A stretch of DNA of 64,000 nucleotides from Candidatus Nitrosopelagicus sp. (GCA_028345195.1 JAOMCX010000002.1:62001-126000); one strand, 5' to 3'. Shown: positions 53,948 through 62,984, counted from the first letter of the stretch. The notes: generated from the letters alone by a model not told the origin. Numbers and translations: made by a program.

Positions 53948-55327
53948 TACTCTCGGTACAAAATTACCATACCCAGGTTTTCCAATTACTTCAAAATCTT
54001 CAGCAACAACAGTACCTCTAACAATTGTTTTGACTGGCCAACCTTTCAAATTCCATCCATCATATACAAGATAATCAGAGAATCCACCAAAAAGTTCAGG
54101 AGAAACTTTTGCTTCTTTTTTTAGATCAATCATTGTAATGTCGGCGTCATATCCTACTTCCAAATGTCCTTTTCCAGATAAACCAAAAATTTTTGAGGCA
54201 TTTGCACTTGTTAGATTAACTAACTGATTCAGATTTATTTTATTTTTATTAATTCCTTCACTAAGTAAAATTGGTAATGATGTTCCTATTCCAGGAAATC
54301 CTGCTAAAGCACCCCAGACGTCATCGCCACCAAGTTTTAGCTTCAATTGATTAGCAACATGATCTGTTCCTATCGTATCAATTTCATTATTTTGTAAAGC
54401 AGTCCATACAGATTGTATATCATTTTTTGTTCTAATCGGAGGCATAACTTTTGCAAGATAGCCATCTTGAGTTTCATGTGATAATGTTAGATAATGAGGA
54501 CAGGTTTCAACGAAAATTTTTGTTCCTTTTTGTTTTTCTTCTTTAATTTTATCTAATGCCAATTTTGAACCAATGTGTACAAAGTAAATTTTACAGTCAT
54601 ACTTTCTTCCATATTCACAAATTGTTTGAATTGATTTTGCTTCGAAATCTGGAGAACGGCTTTCAGACCAAGCATTTAATCCATCATTATTTTTTTCTTT
54701 TTGTGTTTTCATACCACATGCACAGTCTTGATAATCTTCTGCATGCACTAAAACAGGACAATTAAGGGATGCAGCATTTTTTACAATTTTTTCAACTAAT
54801 TCATTTGTAACATTTACTTCAGCAGAGATTAACTTTTCTTCTCCAGGATTCATTTCCATGTATACATGGCCAACATCACCACCAAGATTCATGTATATTT
54901 TAAATGAAATAATTTTATTTTCTGTACAATATTGCATTTCATCAATCTGTGAATCATCAAAAATTGAGGCATGTAAGGTATAATCAATATAATGTGAATT
55001 TTGACTAGCCAAAAGATGTTTTTTAAGAGATTCTTTGTATGAACCCTTTAACCTGAACATTCTCATCATTGTTGTAACACCACCTATTGCAGCAGCGTGT
55101 GATTCACTTATTGCAGCTTGATCAATTGGAGAATAAACACCATAATGAACATGAGTGTCAATTAAACCCGGAATACTAACTAAACCAGAACCGTTAATTT
55201 TTTTATCACAATCAGGACTATCGTTAGTAATTAATTTGATTTTTCCATCTTCAATGACAAGATTTTTTTCAACCATACCATTTTGAGTCATTACATGTGA
55301 GTCAGTAATGAGTAAATCGTAAGTCAT
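53939..55327 (-). CDS. pyrC: Dihydroorotase / allantoinase-type amidohydrolase
   Basis: A 462-residue metallo-amidohydrolase. Metal residues are DTHVHYG (HxH), the carbamylated Lys in SFKIYMN, HAEDYQDC, YFVHIGSK and the catalytic Asp in TIGTDHVAN. The gene most resembles type I dihydroorotase (pyrimidine synthesis), but allantoinase or hydantoinase share the motifs. It is convergent with rpiA. The ATG lies about 70 bases before the tRNA-Ala on the other strand. Confidence 0.85.
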   Translation of the reverse strand: MTYDLLITDSHVMTQNGMVEKNLVIEDGKIKLITNDSPDCDKKINGSGLVSIPGLIDTHVHYGVYSPIDQAAISESHAAAIGGVTTMMRMFRLKGSYKESLKKHLLASQNSHYIDYTLHASIFDDSQIDEMQYCTENKIISFKIYMNLGGDVGHVYMEMNPGEEKLISAEVNVTNELVEKIVKNAASLNCPVLVHAEDYQDCACGMKTQKEKNNDGLNAWSESRSPDFEAKSIQTICEYGRKYDCKIYFVHIGSKLALDKIKEEKQKGTKIFVETCPHYLTLSHETQDGYLAKVMPPIRTKNDIQSVWTALQNNEIDTIGTDHVANQLKLKLGGDDVWGALAGFPGIGTSLPILLSEGINKNKINLNQLVNLTSANASKIFGLSGKGHLEVGYDADITMIDLKKEAKVSPELFGGFSDYLVYDGWNLKGWPVKTIVRGTVVAEDFEVIGKPGYGNFVPRVLS

Positions 55328-55399
55328 TTTGTTTGCCTAAATTTCATACACATTACTAGAGTAAAAATGAATATACATTGTAGAAAATTGCAATTACTA

Positions 55400-55471
55400 G
55401 GGCCGATGGCTTAGGGGTATAGCGCCACGTTCGCAACGTGGATGTCGAGGGTTCGATTCCCTCTCGGTCCA
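55400..55471 (+). tRNA. tRNA-Ala (CGC)
   Basis: A 72-nt cloverleaf: acceptor GGGCCGA/TCGGTCC with G3:U70, discriminator A, anticodon loop TTCGCAA (CGC) on stem CCACG/CGTGG, T arm GGGTTCGATTCCC. It is a second alanine isoacceptor beside the GGC one at 21342; no intron. Confidence 0.93.
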
Positions 55472-55512
55472 CTTCACGAAAACATTATACAGTGAAAAAT
55501 GATAATTTAATC

Positions 55513-55875
55513 ATGAAAGTATTCAATGGAAAACAGGCAGCAAATGATTACATGTCAGCACATACACTGGCATTTTCAACACCAGAGCTTACTTTGATGA
55601 GATTTTCGTTTTGGTTAGGAGACATGGTCCCAGACCCTACAGGAAAAGAAGAGAGTATTCCAAGATTATACACTTATGTTGAAGAACAGGACTTTGCACC
55701 AGTAGAAATTATTGATGATGATAAATATGTGCCAACAGGTGCTGTTTTAGGTTCTGGAATGTACGGAAGTGCAAATTCTGAATCATCAGGTGAAGAACAA
55801 TTTTGTGCAGATTGTGGAGCAAAAAATTCACCTTACGCAAAATTTTGTAGAGAATGTGGAACTAATATTACTTAG
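55513..55875 (+). CDS. Zinc-ribbon protein with N-terminal unknown domain
   Basis: A 120-residue protein. A frame from inside the tRNA gene is rejected; the ATG at 55513 (MKVFNGKQAANDYMSAHTLA) is the real start. Residues 1-75 contain FSTPELTLMRFSFWLGDMVPDP, with no known fold; residues ~95-118 form a zinc ribbon, CADCGAKNSPYAKFCRECG. The same ribbon ends the proteins at 55878 and 56904. Function unknown. Confidence 0.72.
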   Translation: MKVFNGKQAANDYMSAHTLAFSTPELTLMRFSFWLGDMVPDPTGKEESIPRLYTYVEEQDFAPVEIIDDDKYVPTGAVLGSGMYGSANSESSGEEQFCADCGAKNSPYAKFCRECGTNIT

Positions 55876-55877
55876 AA

Positions 55878-56411
55878 TTATTGTTTCGAGCCACACTTTG
55901 TGCAGAATTTAGCATTTGGTCTTAACTCTGCTCCACATGAAGTACAACTTCCGCCACTTTGTTTTCGTGGAAGTAATGCGGGATCAGGCGTTGGAAGTGT
56001 TCCAGGTTCATTAAATCCACTAGGTGCAGTACCCATTACAGAAGGTGGAGCACCAACAGGATTGTCAGGTCCACCTACTCGTGGACCTGCATTCATTCCA
56101 GGCATCACTCCAGGTTGTCCCATTCCAGGCATTAAACCAGGAGATTGTGTTCCGCCTGTTCCGACACCCTTTGAAACTTGATCTAGTGCTTTTTTCAATT
56201 CTGTTAATGAATTAACACCTAAAAATAATAAAGCAGAATAAGCAGCAGTGTAATCACCTAGTTTTTGAAAGAATTCTTTATCAGAAATTTTACCGGCTTT
56301 ATACAAATTATTAGAGTCTAGAAAAGATTCGTAATATCCTTGAGTTTCAGCAAATAATGTTTGTAACTTTTCAAAAGTAAGATTGTATGTATCAATTTCT
56401 CCTAGTGACAT
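55878..56411 (-). CDS. Zinc-ribbon protein with Gly/Pro-rich linker
   Basis: A 177-residue protein. Residues 1-75 are helical (NLTFEKLQTLFAETQGYYES and FFQKLGDYTAAYSALLFLG). Residues 80-150 are a flexible Gly/Pro/Met-rich linker (MPGMGQPGVMPGMNAGP). Residues ~153-177 form a zinc ribbon, CTSCGAELRPNAKFCTKCG. No transmembrane segment. It is convergent with the gene at 55513 and both end in a zinc ribbon. Confidence 0.7.
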   Translation of the reverse strand: MSLGEIDTYNLTFEKLQTLFAETQGYYESFLDSNNLYKAGKISDKEFFQKLGDYTAAYSALLFLGVNSLTELKKALDQVSKGVGTGGTQSPGLMPGMGQPGVMPGMNAGPRVGGPDNPVGAPPSVMGTAPSGFNEPGTLPTPDPALLPRKQSGGSCTSCGAELRPNAKFCTKCGSKQ

Positions 56412-56472
56412 AATTGAATGAGGAGGAATCTAATATTAATAGTTTAGAATAAAAAGAGAAAATTAGTAGAGC

Positions 56473-56805
56473 CTAAATTTTTTCGAGTGCTCTATCTATC
56501 ATATTTTGGTATACTTCTTTGGATCCTGCGCCTACTTGTTGAGCGATGATTTCACCTTTGTTCAAAAGCAATAATGTTGGAATACTAAACACATTATATT
56601 TTTGTGCTATTTCTTGTGCATTATCAACATTAACTTTTACAAAGTTAACTTTACCATCATAATCTCCAGCAAGTTCCTCTACAACAGGTCCTACCATTCT
56701 GCACGGTCCACACCATTGTGCCCAAAAGTCTACAAAGACTGGTTTGTCAGAACTAAGGACATCGGTTTCCCATGATTTTGGATCATCTATTTCTGTTATT
56801 GCCAT
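56473..56805 (-). CDS. trxA: Thioredoxin
   Basis: A 110-residue classical thioredoxin. Active site FWAQWCGPCRMVGPV, then VNVDNAQEIAQKYNVFSIPTLLL and a cis-Pro loop. The ATG at 56805 (MAITEID) is chosen; an ATG three codons upstream is in frame. It lacks the N-terminal extension of the copy at 45414. It lies among zinc-ribbon proteins, which could be substrates for redox control; that is inference. Confidence 0.9.
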   Translation of the reverse strand: MAITEIDDPKSWETDVLSSDKPVFVDFWAQWCGPCRMVGPVVEELAGDYDGKVNFVKVNVDNAQEIAQKYNVFSIPTLLLLNKGEIIAQQVGAGSKEVYQNMIDRALEKI

Positions 56806-56903
56806 GATTAACAAATTTTATCAAAAGTTCACATCTAAAAATGTATTTGTGATTATAACACCGTGTTGTTAAATCCTTTAAAAAATTTTCAAAATATACT
56901 TAA

Positions 56904-57692
56904 ATGACGTACTTCATGTATGAGAACATGAGCGCAGAACTTCGATTGAAAAAACTTAGAGGTTCAGGTGGATTTGTGATGGCACGAGTAACTGATGAAC
57001 AACAAAGTAAAGGTAATCTCGGAGGTCCAGATCTATTTTTAGCACCTATTGGAAGATTGGAATCAGAATTAATTTCTAAATATACATGTAATACATGTGA
57101 AAAAGAGTTTGAAGGTAGTCCAAAAATTGAATTTGAAAATCCAAATGAAGAAGTTGCCGAGAATTTAGTTTTAGCTGAGAGAGGAAAATATCTATGCAAT
57201 GGATGTGATTCAACAATTGCAGAATATAGGGAATTTAGAAAACCAAATGAAGCAATGAATGTAGGATTAGCAAATCCAATTGAGCAACAACAAGACACAG
57301 GTCTTTCAAGCTTTGATACACCAGTTCAATCAGAAAGTGTACAGCAAGAAGTTTCAGAACAACCTAGTCCTAGTGATGGAACATTTAGATCAATTTTCGG
57401 TATGGATGTTTTTGATGAAAGTGCAAAAAAAATTGGAAAGGCAAAACAAGTAGGTGTGAATTCAAATCAAGAATTAGTGTTACTTATTTCAGATGACGAG
57501 GGCAATGACATAAGCATTAGTTGGAGTAGGATTGGAACTGTAGGAGAAGTTATCTTTTTAGGTAAATCTGAAAAAACAGATGTGAAAGTAGAACAAACTG
57601 TTGCGGCAGGAAGCGGTTTAAGATGTCCTAGTTGTAATTTTGATAACAGACCAGACTCTAAATTTTGTGAGAGTTGTGGAGATAAATTATAG
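56904..57692 (+). CDS. Zinc-finger / PRC-barrel / zinc-ribbon protein
   Basis: A 262-residue protein in three parts. Residues ~10-115 match the paralogue at 9371 (CNTCEKEFEGSPKIEF, CNGCDSTIAEYREF). Residues ~155-215 are a PRC-barrel-like domain (IFGMDVFDESAKKIGKAKQ and GEVIFLG). Residues ~238-262 form a C-terminal zinc ribbon (CPSCNFDNRPDSKFCESCG). PRC barrels are used in RNA processing, photosynthesis and archaeal division proteins (CdvA-type). The first ATG at 56904 is taken; an ATG at 56928 (MSAELRLKK) would suit the upstream TATA-like stretch. Function unknown. Confidence 0.75.
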   Translation: MTYFMYENMSAELRLKKLRGSGGFVMARVTDEQQSKGNLGGPDLFLAPIGRLESELISKYTCNTCEKEFEGSPKIEFENPNEEVAENLVLAERGKYLCNGCDSTIAEYREFRKPNEAMNVGLANPIEQQQDTGLSSFDTPVQSESVQQEVSEQPSPSDGTFRSIFGMDVFDESAKKIGKAKQVGVNSNQELVLLISDDEGNDISISWSRIGTVGEVIFLGKSEKTDVKVEQTVAAGSGLRCPSCNFDNRPDSKFCESCGDKL

Positions 57693-57722
57693 ATAATCGA
57701 TAAGATTTATCTTAGTAATTTA

Positions 57723-58454
57723 GTGAGCAAACATAATTTGGCAAGTTCAACAAAGAGTCTAATCAAAGATGTAATAATTATTGTCGTAGCAATTGCCGTA
57801 ATTTGGATAGGACTACAAGCAGTTTTTGGAACCTCAAATCCATTTTATGTAGTTTCAAGTGGAAGTATGATCCCAGCATTAGAGGTTTACGATGTAATAG
57901 TTGTCGAAGGTAATACACCATTTGAAGATGTGGAGAAAGGTGACATTATTGTATTTTATTCGCCTAAATTATACGAGCAAGGAAAAGAAAGAGTGATTGT
58001 TCACAGAGTTAGTTTGGATATGTCTGTAGATGATCAAAAGATAGTAAGAACAAAGGGAGATGCTAATGCATCATCTATAGCGGGAACAGATTATCCAATA
58101 ACAGAAAAGGAATATCTAGGTCAAGTAGAGTATGTAATACCACAAGTAGGATACATAACACAGATTTTACAACCACCAATTAACTACATAATAATTGCAG
58201 TGATAATTGGCATCATGATTGTAAAGCATTTTGCATGTAAAGAAAAAAAGAAGGTTGAGTTTCAATATAGAAATGATGAATCAAAAGAGGAAGATACAGA
58301 AAATAGTTTTGAGAGCAAGAAAGACTCAGAGTATGTTAAATCTTCAGAAAAAGACGAAGATACAGAAAATAGTTTTGAGAGCAAGAAAGACTCAGAGTAT
58401 GTTAAATCTTCAGAAAAAGATGAATCAGTAAACGATGATAAGAAAGAACTTTAG
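57723..58454 (+). CDS. Type I signal peptidase (Sec11-like) with repeated acidic tail
   Basis: A 243-residue membrane peptidase. One membrane segment at ~14-36; catalytic Ser48 in SSGSMIPAL and His94 in VIVHRVSL form the archaeal/ER-type Ser-His pair rather than Ser-Lys; KGDIIVFY and a C-terminal membrane segment (~155-172) follow. It removes signal peptides on the outer face. The cytoplasmic or outside tail contains a 22-residue unit repeated twice, coded by a 66-bp duplication. Start codon is GTG. Confidence 0.9.
   Translation: MSKHNLASSTKSLIKDVIIIVVAIAVIWIGLQAVFGTSNPFYVVSSGSMIPALEVYDVIVVEGNTPFEDVEKGDIIVFYSPKLYEQGKERVIVHRVSLDMSVDDQKIVRTKGDANASSIAGTDYPITEKEYLGQVEYVIPQVGYITQILQPPINYIIIAVIIGIMIVKHFACKEKKKVEFQYRNDESKEEDTENSFESKKDSEYVKSSEKDEDTENSFESKKDSEYVKSSEKDESVNDDKKEL
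58290..58421 (+). repeat. 66-bp tandem duplication in the signal peptidase tail
   Basis: Two adjacent 66-bp units (58290-58355 and 58356-58421) are identical except for their last base (c versus t). Each codes for 22 residues beginning EDTENSFESK. In frame and without stops. Confidence 0.9.
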
Positions 58455-58456
58455 AA

Positions 58457-59980
58457 TTATTTCTTTTCTGGTATTTTGAATACACGTTTGAAGTATTCTG
58501 AATTCTCTTTCATTTCTTCAGGTTCTTCTTTGACTTTGGCCAAATTTTTTGCAAGTTGTTTTTTATAACCTAATTGCATTTGACGAGCGATTTGAATTCT
58601 TTGGGCTTGTGGTGAACCTGCACCATGCATTGATTCAGTTAGATAACCAACTGCATTTCGTCCCATTGTCATATTTTCAATTAATCTTAATATTCTCATT
58701 CTGTTTTCAACTTCAATTCCAGATTTACCTTTGAGATATTTTTCCAAGAGTGGTCCAGTTTCTGCACTTCTGAATTCTGCTTCAGATGGCAATGTGACTA
58801 GTATTCCACCAGCAACATCTTGAGCAAGTCTTGCTAATTCGTATGGTAATCTAGTAACATTATGTTTACAGACATTTGCAAGCATATCATCGTTAAGAAA
58901 TACACCAGATTTCATTTTATGACCTTGATATGATGCTGCAATTCCTGCAGCATAGATTGATTCGTTTAGATGTGTCATTTCAATTATTTTATCTTTAATG
59001 TGTGAAACTTTTGGAACTCCATTATATTCAGCAATGGCTGCTGCTGCACCAATTAAAACATCACCTAAACCGGTTTTACAAACATAGCTTCTTCTATGAT
59101 AACAGGTAAATCTTTCAACCAACATAGATGCAAATTCATATTCACCATCCATAAAGATCATTTCGTTTGGTATGAAAACACGGTCAAAGATTACCATAGT
59201 TTCTTGTCCACCAAATTCAGAGTTTCCAACATCAATGTCACCCGGTTCCATACTACGGGTATCACAAGATTGTCTTCCGTAGATGTAAGTTATTCCAGGT
59301 GCATCTACTGGAAGTGCCCCAACAATTGCGTAGTCTTTGTCATTTTCTAATAATCTCATGGTAGGCATTACAATCATCCAATGTGAGTTAATTGTACCAG
59401 TTTGATGTGCTTTGGCACCTGTGACGTAAACACCTTTGTCATCTCTATCGACAATATGTAAAAATAAATCGGGATCTTCTTGTTCACTAGGTGCAAGACT
59501 TCTGTCACCTTTAACGTCAGTCATTGCTCCACCGATTACCAAATTCTCATGTTGGACCATTTTGATAAATTCTAATAATCTCTGATGATATTTTGTGCCA
59601 TGTTTTTCATCAATTTCAAATGTTGTTGAATGAAGTGAGTTCATTGCATCCATACCAACACATCTTTGGAAACATGTACCAGTAAGTTGTCCTAATTTTC
59701 TCTGCATTTTATTTTGTAAAACTAAATCTTCTGCACTTTCAGCAATGTGCAAAAAACGATTTACTCTTTCGCCAGAAATTGAAGATTGGGGGAATGCAAG
59801 TTCTTCTTCTTCAACTGCAAGATCGTATGTTTTTGCTACTGCATTAATTGAAGGTCTAATCATTGGATGACTAACTGGTTCTTTTACCAATTCGCCAAAC
59901 AAGTAAATTTTGAGATCTCTACCTTTTAGACTCTCTATGTATTCCTCTCCGGTTCTAATTGGTTTTACTGTTTTTTGCAT
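58457..59980 (-). CDS. abfD: 4-hydroxybutyryl-CoA dehydratase
   Basis: A 507-residue flavin/[4Fe-4S] enzyme that converts 4-hydroxybutyryl-CoA to crotonyl-CoA, a key step of the HP/HB cycle. Two cluster Cys, C103 and C107, are in GTCFQRCVG; His295 and Cys301 are in CYHRRSYVCKTG, the spacing one residue shorter than I recall in the clostridial enzyme. Other conserved parts are GGAMTDVKGDRSLAP and ESMHGAGSPQAQR. The neighbour is an ADP-forming acyl-CoA synthetase; in Nitrosopumilus the two enzymes are likewise adjacent. 4-hydroxyphenylacetate hydroxylase relatives share the fold, but the Cys pair favours this call. Confidence 0.92.
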   Translation of the reverse strand: MQKTVKPIRTGEEYIESLKGRDLKIYLFGELVKEPVSHPMIRPSINAVAKTYDLAVEEEELAFPQSSISGERVNRFLHIAESAEDLVLQNKMQRKLGQLTGTCFQRCVGMDAMNSLHSTTFEIDEKHGTKYHQRLLEFIKMVQHENLVIGGAMTDVKGDRSLAPSEQEDPDLFLHIVDRDDKGVYVTGAKAHQTGTINSHWMIVMPTMRLLENDKDYAIVGALPVDAPGITYIYGRQSCDTRSMEPGDIDVGNSEFGGQETMVIFDRVFIPNEMIFMDGEYEFASMLVERFTCYHRRSYVCKTGLGDVLIGAAAAIAEYNGVPKVSHIKDKIIEMTHLNESIYAAGIAASYQGHKMKSGVFLNDDMLANVCKHNVTRLPYELARLAQDVAGGILVTLPSEAEFRSAETGPLLEKYLKGKSGIEVENRMRILRLIENMTMGRNAVGYLTESMHGAGSPQAQRIQIARQMQLGYKKQLAKNLAKVKEEPEEMKENSEYFKRVFKIPEKK

Positions 59981-60040
59981 GTCGCTACTACACTTAGTGA
60001 TTCAAATAATTAAAAAGTTTGCAATTAAAGCTGTGCCTAA

Positions 60041-62137
60041 CTATAGACCAATGCGTACATCTAGAACTTTACAACCCTTTTGTTTTTCCATAACCAAAAC
60101 AGGATTCATATCTAATTCTTTAATTTCATGGAAATCAGATACTAACTGAGATAGTCTTTGAATACATTCAGAGAGTTTTTTGATATCAGATGGTTTTTCC
60201 CCTCTAACACCTTCTAGAATTTTTTTAGTTTTAATTGAAGATATCATATCATCTGCTTCAATGTTTGTCATTGGTGCAAGTTTGAAGGTAACATCTTTTA
60301 GAACTTCAACATAAATTCCACCCATTCCAAGCATAACAACAGGTCCAAGTCCAGGTTCAAGTTTTGAACCAATGATCATTTCTTTTCCACCTTTTACCAT
60401 CTCAACAACTAAAACACCTTTGATGTCTGCATTCTTGTTGTATTTTTTTGCATTTTTCATGATAGTATCAAATGCAATTTCAACATCTTTTGCATTTTGA
60501 AGATTAACTTTTACTCCACCAGCGTCAGATTTATGAATAATTTGAGGTGATGCAATTTTTAAAACTACAGGATAACCGATTTTTTTAGAAGCAGTTACCG
60601 CTTCTTTTTTTGATTTTGCTAATTTACTAGCAGGTAATGGAAAACCGTATGCTCTAAGAATTTCTTGACCTTCTTCTTCTAGTAAGGCATCTCGTTTTTC
60701 TTTTTTTGCATTATCCAAGATTTTTTTTACTTTATCTTTTTTCACAGTGAATTTTGTAATTTTTCCAGATGGATTTTTTATCCAATTCGTAAAAGTGAGC
60801 ATTGCTTTTAATGCACGAATTGAGCCTTCTGCATAATTATAATATGGAACATCACCATTTGCCAAGATTTCACGATTAGTTATTCCTTCATCTAATCCCA
60901 TCAAACTGGCTAACATTGTTTTTTTGTATTTTTTTGACATAGAAACTATAACGTTTGCAAGTTTATCATAATCCAAAGTTGCAGATGGAGTACACATGGA
61001 TATTACTGAACCAACATTTTTGTGTTTTAATACTTCATTCAATACATTTTCAAATCTATTAAAATCTGCATCACCCACGATATCTACAGGATTACGTGAA
61101 CTTCCCCATGGAGGAATTACAGCATCAATTTTTTTTCTAATCTCTTCAATTTTTGCCATTTTTATTCCAAGTTTTGAGCATGCATCAGTTGAAATGATTG
61201 CAGGTCCACCTGCATTTGAAACAATTACCAAATCACCATTCATTGGAAGTGGTTGTTTTGAAAATGCGGTTGCATAATCAAATAACTCTTCCATAGTATC
61301 AACACGTATTGCACCTGATTGTTTTAACAGTGCATCGTAAATTTCATCAGAACCCATTAATGCACCAGTATGGGACATTGCAGCTTGTGCACCTTCTGGA
61401 CTTCTTCCAGATTTTAATACTAAAACAGGTTTTTTCTTTTTTCTTGTAATATCTTTACAAACTTTAAGAAATTCTTGACCGTTTCCCATGTCTTCAAGAT
61501 ACATAACAATAACTTTGGTTTGTTTATGTTCAGCAAGCATCTTGAGCATATCAATTTCACTCATGTCTGCTTTGTTTCCCATGCTAATTACAGCAGAAAA
61601 TCCAATTCCTTGTGCACTTGCATCTTCAACTAATGCAGCACATATTGCACCACTTTGCGAAATAAGAGCAATTTCTCCAGATTTAGGAGTAATTTTAAGA
61701 AATGTTGAATTCATCATTGTTTTTGGTTCAAGATTCATCACACCAAGACAGTTTGGACCAATAATTTGTAATTTGTATTTTTTTGCAATATCTTTTAATT
61801 TTTGTTCTAACTTTGCACCTTCTTCATCAACCTCTTTGAAACCTGCAGTGATTACAATTGCACCTCTAAGTTTCTTCTTTCCACATTCTTCTAACACTGC
61901 TGGAACGATAGTATTTTTTGTTACAACAACTGCTAGATCAATTTTTCCTGGAACATCTAGTACTGACTTGTATGCTTTTTTATCAAAAACAGTTTCACGT
62001 GTTGGACTAATTGGATAGATTGTTCCTTTGTAGCCTTTCATAATATTTGATGTAATTGCACGGCCTACACTACCTTCTTTATCAGAAGCCCCAATTATCG
62101 CAATGGATTTTGGAGATAGGAAAACAGAATCAGTCAT
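60041..62137 (-). CDS. ADP-forming acyl-CoA synthetase, probably 4-hydroxybutyrate-CoA ligase
   Basis: A 698-residue fused alpha-beta CoA synthetase. The CoA-binding domain is MTDSVFLSPKSIAIIGASDKEGSVGRA; the catalytic phospho-His is in KSGRSPEGAQAAMSHTGAL; the ATP-grasp part has PVVLKIASPQIIHKSDAGGVKV and KGGKEMIIG. It would make 4-hydroxybutyryl-CoA with ATP giving ADP, a low-energy variant of the HP/HB cycle. The call of 4-hydroxybutyrate rests on adjacency to abfD; 3-hydroxypropionate is the main alternative. Confidence 0.87.
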   Translation of the reverse strand: MTDSVFLSPKSIAIIGASDKEGSVGRAITSNIMKGYKGTIYPISPTRETVFDKKAYKSVLDVPGKIDLAVVVTKNTIVPAVLEECGKKKLRGAIVITAGFKEVDEEGAKLEQKLKDIAKKYKLQIIGPNCLGVMNLEPKTMMNSTFLKITPKSGEIALISQSGAICAALVEDASAQGIGFSAVISMGNKADMSEIDMLKMLAEHKQTKVIVMYLEDMGNGQEFLKVCKDITRKKKKPVLVLKSGRSPEGAQAAMSHTGALMGSDEIYDALLKQSGAIRVDTMEELFDYATAFSKQPLPMNGDLVIVSNAGGPAIISTDACSKLGIKMAKIEEIRKKIDAVIPPWGSSRNPVDIVGDADFNRFENVLNEVLKHKNVGSVISMCTPSATLDYDKLANVIVSMSKKYKKTMLASLMGLDEGITNREILANGDVPYYNYAEGSIRALKAMLTFTNWIKNPSGKITKFTVKKDKVKKILDNAKKEKRDALLEEEGQEILRAYGFPLPASKLAKSKKEAVTASKKIGYPVVLKIASPQIIHKSDAGGVKVNLQNAKDVEIAFDTIMKNAKKYNKNADIKGVLVVEMVKGGKEMIIGSKLEPGLGPVVMLGMGGIYVEVLKDVTFKLAPMTNIEADDMISSIKTKKILEGVRGEKPSDIKKLSECIQRLSQLVSDFHEIKELDMNPVLVMEKQKGCKVLDVRIGL

Positions 62138-62185
62138 TGTATGTTTTTTAATAAAAAATTTTTGTATAATTAAAGCTATTCCAAA

Positions 62186-62542
62186 TTAGCTTCCGAGCAT
62201 CTTTCCTGCTAAATTTTCCTTTCTTGGAATCCATATTATTTTTAATTCAGGAATTTTTGGTATTAATAACCAAGATTCTTGTGCCAGAATACGTAATTGT
62301 TCATTATTTATTGCAAATTCATGATTCAATTGATTAACAGTATTTTTCGAATCACTAAAAATTGTAATTTTATCAGTTGAATCTTGAAATTTTTTTAATG
62401 CTGCAATTATCGCGTGATATTCAGCCTGATTGTTTGTTAATCCAGATTTATTTTCATGGAAGGATTCACCAGTCTCTTTAATGAAAAATCCATAGCCAGA
62501 TTTTTCACCGCCTGCACCATCAACATAAACACTAATTTCCAT
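62186..62542 (-). CDS. rnhA: RNase HI-like protein, C-terminal Asp missing
   Basis: A 118-residue RNase H fold. Asp8 in VDGAGGEKSGYGFF, the Glu in NNQAEYHAIIAAL and the Asp in IFSDSKNTV are present. The C-terminal segment PRKENLAGKMLGS lacks the Asp of the usual NxxAD motif. It would cut RNA in RNA-DNA hybrids if active. The start overlaps the upstream gene by 11 bases. Confidence 0.78.
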   Translation of the reverse strand: MEISVYVDGAGGEKSGYGFFIKETGESFHENKSGLTNNQAEYHAIIAALKKFQDSTDKITIFSDSKNTVNQLNHEFAINNEQLRILAQESWLLIPKIPELKIIWIPRKENLAGKMLGS

Positions 62543-62984
62543 CTTTATACAATTTTGTAAATTTTACAGATAAATTTAATGTAATCATGTAAATCACTAA
62601 TGCGATAGATTGTGAAACGATTGATGCCATGTAAGGTTCATAGTCAATTTGTAACAAATAGTACTGTAAAATCCATCTAACAATGGTATAGACTATTTCA
62701 CCAATTCCTAGTGATGAAATAATTTTAATTAAATCAGATTTTAAGAGTGTATTATCTTTTTGACCATTATCTAAAACATACTTTTTTCGATTATCAAAAT
62801 AGTATAAGCCGCCAAAAACTGAAAAGAAAACAGCATAATCAATAATCAAAGTGAATGATGAATTGAGATAATCAGCTTGATCTCCAAAATAATCTGCTGC
62901 AATTGCAGAGATGACGATTGAAGCCAGGAAACCTAGAAAGACATTTTTGTTTAATTTCAAATATTCTTGATACTTTTGTTTCAT
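62532..62984 (-). CDS. Four-helix membrane protein, unknown
   Basis: A 150-residue protein with about four membrane segments (residues ~15-32, 42-60, 88-106 and 118-138). The N-terminus is charged (MKQKYQEYLKLNKN). No motif identifies it. Its 3' end overlaps the RNase H-like gene, suggesting shared transcription. Confidence 0.65.
   Translation of the reverse strand: MKQKYQEYLKLNKNVFLGFLASIVISAIAADYFGDQADYLNSSFTLIIDYAVFFSVFGGLYYFDNRKKYVLDNGQKDNTLLKSDLIKIISSLGIGEIVYTIVRWILQYYLLQIDYEPYMASIVSQSIALVIYMITLNLSVKFTKLYKDGN

Noticed and set aside
55438-55512. Start of the zinc-ribbon gene inside tRNA-Ala
   Set aside because: The first residues come from the tRNA 3' half. The ATG at 55513 is a natural start.
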